Assembly: GCA_001871235.1 (NCBI GenBank)
Contig: MNUV01000046.1
Coordinates: 1 to 15,380, forward strand
Reading direction: 5' to 3'
DNA length: 15,380 nucleotides
Origin: Candidatus Falkowbacteria bacterium CG1_02_41_21
GTDB lineage: Bacteria > Patescibacteriota > Patescibacteriia > Patescibacteriales > UBA12465
This document shows positions 12,837 through 15,380 of the stretch, piece by piece. Positions within the stretch are counted from its first letter, which is position 1, and the number at the start of each line of letters is the position of its first letter. The notes beneath the pieces are model-generated. The model did no database searches, was not told the origin of the DNA, and was given only the letters and a program-made list of their open reading frames with translations. The translations under genes and the position numbers were made by a program.

Positions 12837-14132
12837 ATGCTAACCTATTATATTATTACTTTTGGTTGTCAGATGAATAAGGCCGATAGTGAGCGGCTCT
12901 CTTTTTATTTGGAGAAAAATAATTTTATTTTGGCTGAAAATCAATTTCGGGCCGATGTGTTAATTGTTACCACTTGTGGTATTAGACAATCGGCCGAAAA
13001 TCGAGTTTATAGTTTGGTGCATCAGGTCAAGAAAAAAAATCCCAAAACAATTGTGGTCATCACTGGCTGTTTGAGTGAACGGAAAGATGTCAGGTCCAGG
13101 ATCAAGAACAAAGTTGATATTTGGTTGCCGATTAAGGAATTAACTTCTCTGGTTCCAAAAATAAAAAATAAGATTAGCAACCCGTTGATTGCCAAAGATT
13201 ATCTGTCGGTGGCGCCGAAATACGAGTCGGCCTTTAGCGCTTATGTTCCGATTGGAAACGGCTGTAATAATTTTTGTTCTTATTGTGTCGTCCCCTATGC
13301 CCGCGGTCGGGAGAAATATCGTCCGGCCTCGGAAATTATCAAAGAGGTTAGGGGATTGATAAAAAATGGTTATAAAGAAGTAATTTTAATCGCTCAAAAT
13401 GTTAATAGTTACCATTCCGGTAGTATTGATTTTACTCGGCTTTTGGCAAGGGTTAATGATCTGCCGGGGGATTTTTGGATTCGGTTCGTTTCCAGCCACC
13501 CCAAAGATATCAGTCCAAAGCTGATTGAAGCTTTGGGGCGGTGCTCTAAGGTCTGCGAACATGTTCATTTCGCCTTGCAATCCGGCGATGATGAGATTTT
13601 GCGAAACATGAATCGCCAATATACTGCAGCTCATTTTCAAAACTTGGTTAAAAAAATTCGATCTGTCGGCCGGAAATACAAACCGGGATTGCCGATGGCT
13701 ATTACTACTGATGTCATTGTCGGCTTTCCGGGCGAGACTAGAAAACAATTTTTAAACACAGTTAAAGTTTTTAAAGCTACGAAATTTGATATGGCCTATA
13801 TTTCTCAGTATAGTCCGCGCTATGGCACGGCTTCTTATCAAATGAAAGATGATGTCTCAAAGGTTGAAAAAAAACGTCGGGAAAATGTTTTAACTAAAAT
13901 ATTAAGCCAGACAGCCAGGGTCAATAATAAGTATTATCTGAAAAAAATCGTTCCAGTTTTAATAGAAGGCCGGAATCGCCAAGGTGAGTGGTATGGCAAG
14001 ACCCGGACTTATAAACTAGTCAGAATTACTGGGACTCCGGTCAATAATCTGGCGGGAAGTTTTGGGCTGGTTAAAATTAATAAAGTTAGGGATTTGTCTC
14101 TAGAAGGAAATATTATAGCTCAATATGAATAA
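12837..14132 (+). CDS. miaB: tRNA-2-methylthio-N6-dimethylallyladenosine synthase
   Basis: Radical-SAM methylthiotransferase that adds the 2-methylthio group to i6A37 of tRNAs reading UNN codons. The 431 residues show the UPF0004 N-terminal domain with its three cluster-binding cysteines: C11 (FGCQMN), C47 (TTCGIRQSAENRV) and C78 (TGCLSER). The radical-SAM motif is GCNNFCSYC, with C143, C147 and C150. QNVNSYHSG, LQSGDDEILRNMNRQY and VIVGFPGET are MiaB-like, as opposed to RimO or MtaB. A C-terminal TRAM domain (about 365-425) binds tRNA. The usual Asn before C47 is Thr here. The gene begins one base after the GT39-like stop and overlaps miaA by 8 bases, so it makes the second step of one modification in the same operon as the first. 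Confidence 0.95.
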   Translation: MLTYYIITFGCQMNKADSERLSFYLEKNNFILAENQFRADVLIVTTCGIRQSAENRVYSLVHQVKKKNPKTIVVITGCLSERKDVRSRIKNKVDIWLPIKELTSLVPKIKNKISNPLIAKDYLSVAPKYESAFSAYVPIGNGCNNFCSYCVVPYARGREKYRPASEIIKEVRGLIKNGYKEVILIAQNVNSYHSGSIDFTRLLARVNDLPGDFWIRFVSSHPKDISPKLIEALGRCSKVCEHVHFALQSGDDEILRNMNRQYTAAHFQNLVKKIRSVGRKYKPGLPMAITTDVIVGFPGETRKQFLNTVKVFKATKFDMAYISQYSPRYGTASYQMKDDVSKVEKKRRENVLTKILSQTARVNNKYYLKKIVPVLIEGRNRQGEWYGKTRTYKLVRITGTPVNNLAGSFGLVKINKVRDLSLEGNIIAQYE

Positions 14133-15057
14133 ATCTAAAGTAATTGTTATCTTGGGAACTACAGCCAGCGGCAAAACCGGCCTGGGAGTAAAGCTGGCCG
14201 ATATTTTTAAGGGCGAGATTATCAGCGCTGATAGTCGCCAGGTTTATGTTGGGATGGATATCGGGAGCGGTAAAGATTTGCCCGACTATGTGGTTAAAAA
14301 ATCTGGTAGAAAAACTAAAAAAATAAAATATCACTTGATTGACATGGCCGATCCTCGGAAAGAATTTAATCTCAAACAGTATCAAAAGTTAGCCTTTAAA
14401 GCCCTAAAAGACATCTTGGATCGCCACAAATTGCCGATTATTGTGGGTGGAACCGGCCTTTATCTACAGGCGGTAATTGATAATTATCATTTATCCGACG
14501 TCAAACCGGACATTAAATTACGGGAAGAATTGGAGCCATTAAGCAGCGCGGAGCTTTATGATAAATTATGTTTGAAAAATAAAGCTTTTGCCGAGAAGTT
14601 AAATAACAGCGATAAAAATAATAAACGGCATCTAATCAGATACCTGGAAGTTTTGAGCGGTGATTTGAGTTATCAAGCCAAAACCAAGGAGGCTCTTTAT
14701 GATTTTCTAATTTTAGGTCTGGATATTCCTAAAGAAATTCTGTGTCCTCGGATTTTAAAACGCCTGCAAGATCGCTTAGAACAGCAAGACATGCTGGGTG
14801 AAGTTAAACGTCTTCACCGGGAGGGGGTTTCCTGGGAAAGATTAGAAGGTTTCGGCTTGGAGTACCGTTATCTATCTTTTTATTTACAAGATAAAATTAC
14901 TTATGAAGAGATGACGGAAAAATTATTCATCGCTATTTGCCAATTTGCTAAACGACAGAAGACTTGGTACCGGCGTTGGGCCAAACAGGGCAAAAAAATC
15001 CATTGGATTAAAGATTTGGAGGAAGCGCAGAGATTAATTAAAGATTTTTTAGATTAA
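14125..15057 (+). CDS. miaA: tRNA dimethylallyltransferase
   Basis: Transfers the dimethylallyl group of DMAPP to N6 of A37 in tRNAs that read UNN codons, giving i6A37, the substrate of MiaB. The 310 residues contain the P-loop GTTASGKT (11-18), ADSRQVY (35-41) with the catalytic-site Asp, VGMDIGSGKDLPDY (42-55), a core IVGGTGLYLQAV (106-117) and the C-terminal helix AKRQKTWYRRW (275-285). The segment GFGLEYRYLSFYLQ replaces the usual GYKE-like motif, a variant found in part of the family. The length is normal. It overlaps miaB by 8 bases, pointing to translational coupling, and ends 18 bases before the terminator, so it closes the operon. Confidence 0.96.
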   Translation: MNKSKVIVILGTTASGKTGLGVKLADIFKGEIISADSRQVYVGMDIGSGKDLPDYVVKKSGRKTKKIKYHLIDMADPRKEFNLKQYQKLAFKALKDILDRHKLPIIVGGTGLYLQAVIDNYHLSDVKPDIKLREELEPLSSAELYDKLCLKNKAFAEKLNNSDKNNKRHLIRYLEVLSGDLSYQAKTKEALYDFLILGLDIPKEILCPRILKRLQDRLEQQDMLGEVKRLHREGVSWERLEGFGLEYRYLSFYLQDKITYEEMTEKLFIAICQFAKRQKTWYRRWAKQGKKIHWIKDLEEAQRLIKDFLD

Positions 15058-15074
15058 TTTAATTATTTCAATAT

Positions 15075-15102
15075 AAAAAATACCTTTTGCCAGGTATTTT
15101 TT
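15075..15102 (+). terminator. Rho-independent terminator of the miaB-miaA operon
   Basis: AAAAAATACCT (15075-15085) pairs with AGGTATTTTTT (15092-15102) around TTTGCC, 18 bases after the miaA stop. A/T runs on both sides allow it to work in either direction. Confidence 0.85.
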
Positions 15103-15380
15103 TATTGTTAAGGAATTATCATTTTTTCTTTCCTCAATAAAAAAGACTCAATTTGTGGCTGGAGTCGGTCTAATTTTTAGTTTTGGTCCAGTCCAACCAA
15201 TAAGTTTAGGTCGGACGGGAATCATTTCTTGTGGCTAAAGGGTCAAACTGTCCAATTTGATTGATTCTTCTCGCAACAAATTAGACCGATAATTGTCGAT
15301 TGTTCTATGTCCCTAAACAAATGTAGTCCACCAAGTACCATCTCTGATACGATAGGTGATCTCAGTTAGGATCATTTCTT
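15103..15380. other. No recognisable gene; inverted repeats and a possible minus-strand gene end
   Basis: No convincing gene lies here. The minus strand is open from the right edge to a TAG at 15313 (MILTEITYRIRDGTWWTTFV at its end), which could be the 3' end of a gene lying beyond the window. Inverted repeats: CGGTCTAATTT (15166-15176) with AAATTAGACCG (15278-15288), and GTCCAACC (15191-15198) with GGTCGGAC (15209-15216, one mismatch). ATCATTTCTT occurs at 15221-15230 and again at 15371-15380. No tRNA was found. Confidence 0.4.

Noticed and set aside
15145..15166. Minus-strand terminator (GACTC...GAGTC then T6)
   Set aside because: The stem is only 5 bp with a 12-base loop; too weak to list as a terminator.
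15103..15380. tRNA gene in the right-hand non-coding stretch
   Set aside because: No acceptor stem with a T-loop motif could be found on either strand.

Overview
The window looks like a chromosomal segment of a Candidate Phyla Radiation (Patescibacteria/Parcubacteria-type) bacterium. This is an inference from three things: a membrane-anchored DUF3160 protein beside a short MltG, GT-C membrane glycosyltransferases next to tRNA-modification genes, and AT-rich starts without a visible Shine-Dalgarno sequence. All genes read through in the standard bacterial code.

Layout. Positions 1-245 hold the 3' end of an IS481-type transposase and probably the end of that element. A promoter then drives aspS (345-2174, aspartyl-tRNA synthetase), which ends at a strong terminator. 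Between aspS and the next housekeeping block lie two tandem toxin-antitoxin-like modules, each with its own consensus-like promoter and a palindromic or inverted-repeat operator. Module 1 (2306-3563) is a HigB/RelE-like toxin, a HigA-like HTH antitoxin with an extra C-terminal tail, and a third small beta-rich protein; a terminator follows it. Module 2 (3731-4796) is an HTH-Panacea (DUF4065/SocA-like) antitoxin overlapping a small RelE-like toxin candidate.

From 4872 to 8577 a tightly packed plus-strand run encodes a nucleotidyltransferase, the cell-wall lytic transglycosylase MltG and the DUF3160 protein, closed by a hairpin terminator. Two minus-strand genes follow: an unknown 140-residue protein (8624-9046) with its own promoter, and a large multi-spanning membrane protein (9130-11061) with GT-C-like features. 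A very short divergent intergenic region (about 60 bp) with apparently leaderless promoters separates it from a plus-strand operon: a GT39-like membrane glycosyltransferase, then miaB and miaA, which act on the same tRNA nucleotide (ms2i6A37). The operon ends in a terminator at 15075-15102. The last roughly 280 bases have no recognisable gene but contain inverted repeats and perhaps the 3' end of a minus-strand gene entering from the right.

The most interesting part is 2199-4800. Module 1 has the architecture of a tripartite toxin-antitoxin-chaperone system, but its third protein does not look like SecB. Module 2 is a Panacea-type pair with a cleanly readable operator-promoter. Functions of both modules are inferred from protein motifs and gene order only.
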